Shown: one piece after another, positions 63,735 to 64,000 of the stretch
How the letters are laid out: each line of letters begins with the position of its first letter
How positions within the stretch are numbered: position 1 is the first letter of the stretch
Assembly (NCBI GenBank): GCA_022457155.1
Contig: JAJGOT010000010.1
Location: 3,081,001 to 3,145,000 of the forward strand
Length of the DNA stretch: 64,000 nt
DNA from: Cladopsammia gracilis
Lineage: Eukaryota > Cnidaria > Anthozoa > Scleractinia > Dendrophylliidae
Direction: 5' to 3'
Notes under the pieces: model-generated
The model's input: only the letters and a program-made list of their open reading frames with translations
Database searches by the model: none
What the model was told of the DNA's origin: nothing
Translations under genes and position numbers: made by a program

Positions 63735-64000
63735 GATGCTGTTATGGCATTACTCTGGTAAAGGCTAGGGGTGTACCCCTATGCTGGTCAAGTATGAGGA
63801 TACATTTGTAGTGACGTAGTTTGCTGTTAGGGCAATCACTGATGCTGTTATGGCAATCACTTGAGTCGATCAGATGCTGTTATGGCAATCATGTGTGTTG
63901 ACCAGATGCTGTTATGGCATGTTAGGCTTTTCTTGTGACAGATGCTGTTAGGGCATGTCTCTTATATGTCGTTATGGCTATCTTCTCTGCAGTTAGGCCT
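63735..64000 (+). repeat. Irregular 'gatgctgttatggca' repeats after ORF2
   Basis: The phrase or a one-base variant occurs at about 63736, 63851, 63877, 63907 and 63942, with degenerate 'gctgttagggca' and 'gtcgttatggct' forms between, up to the window edge. Spacing is mostly 26-35 bases. Such blocks may belong to the element's internal or terminal repeats. Confidence 0.7.

Larger units (their letters stand above)
60875..64000 (+). mobile_element. DIRS-type retrotransposon (right end not seen)
   Basis: A Gag-like ORF and an overlapping RT-RNase H ORF, followed by a region of short repeats. It is antisense to CLASP and lies upstream of the first visible CLASP exon. If TOG1 lies further right, the element is inside an intron. 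The element's termini are not identified, and the tyrosine recombinase expected in this class would have to lie beyond 64,000. Confidence 0.75.

Overview
The window is animal nuclear DNA, most likely from an anthozoan and probably a stony coral. It has long AT-rich introns with GT/AG borders, a vertebrate-like exon structure, single-exon GPCR coding regions, and a very dense load of small inverted-repeat elements (MITEs), tRNA-derived SINEs and microsatellites. There are no bacterial-style operons. The species assignment is inference from overall character and not from a database match.

Left part (about 1-24.7 kb): a roughly 8-kb block is repeated three times in the same orientation, about 1.6-9.3, 11.05-17.0 and 18.25-24.65 kb. 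Copies 1 and 2 each carry an intact class-A (rhodopsin-type) GPCR on the minus strand, of 393 and 391 codons. Each has a probable 5' noncoding exon and a TATA-type promoter 2.6-3 kb upstream. Copy 3 keeps the promoter and first-exon region but has lost the receptor ORF. Copies 1 and 3 also carry decayed PIF1-like helicase fragments. Because the copies are alignable, several MITE insertions can be proven by an empty site in a sister copy (3127-3576; 20707-21380, with a second MITE in its TTAA target duplication).

Right part (about 25.4-60.5 kb and beyond): one large minus-strand gene, CLASP (CLIP-associating protein, a microtubule plus-end regulator). I could assemble 31 exons, 3,777 nt in total and one open frame of 1,258 codons plus a stop. 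They run from the middle of TOG2 through the Ser/Pro/Arg-rich EB-binding region, TOG3, a linker and the C-terminal TOG4/CLIP-interacting domain. The first exons (TOG1 and the start of TOG2) lie beyond the right edge. The Ser/Pro-rich region contains a run of four related, phase-symmetric exons (47361-49350), i.e. tandem exon duplication. Exon 9 encodes an S-x-I-P EB-binding motif and exon 25 a T-x-I-P variant.

The CLASP introns hold many MITEs, some nested (TA-target, TTAA-target and long fold-back types), two SINE families, arrays of a 105-bp repeat, and a CCAAT-rich MITE family. At the right edge (60.9-64.0 kb), antisense inside a CLASP intron, lies a DIRS-type retrotransposon. It has an intact Gag-like ORF with a CCHC knuckle, an overlapping RT-RNase H ORF, and a region of short repeats that runs off the window.
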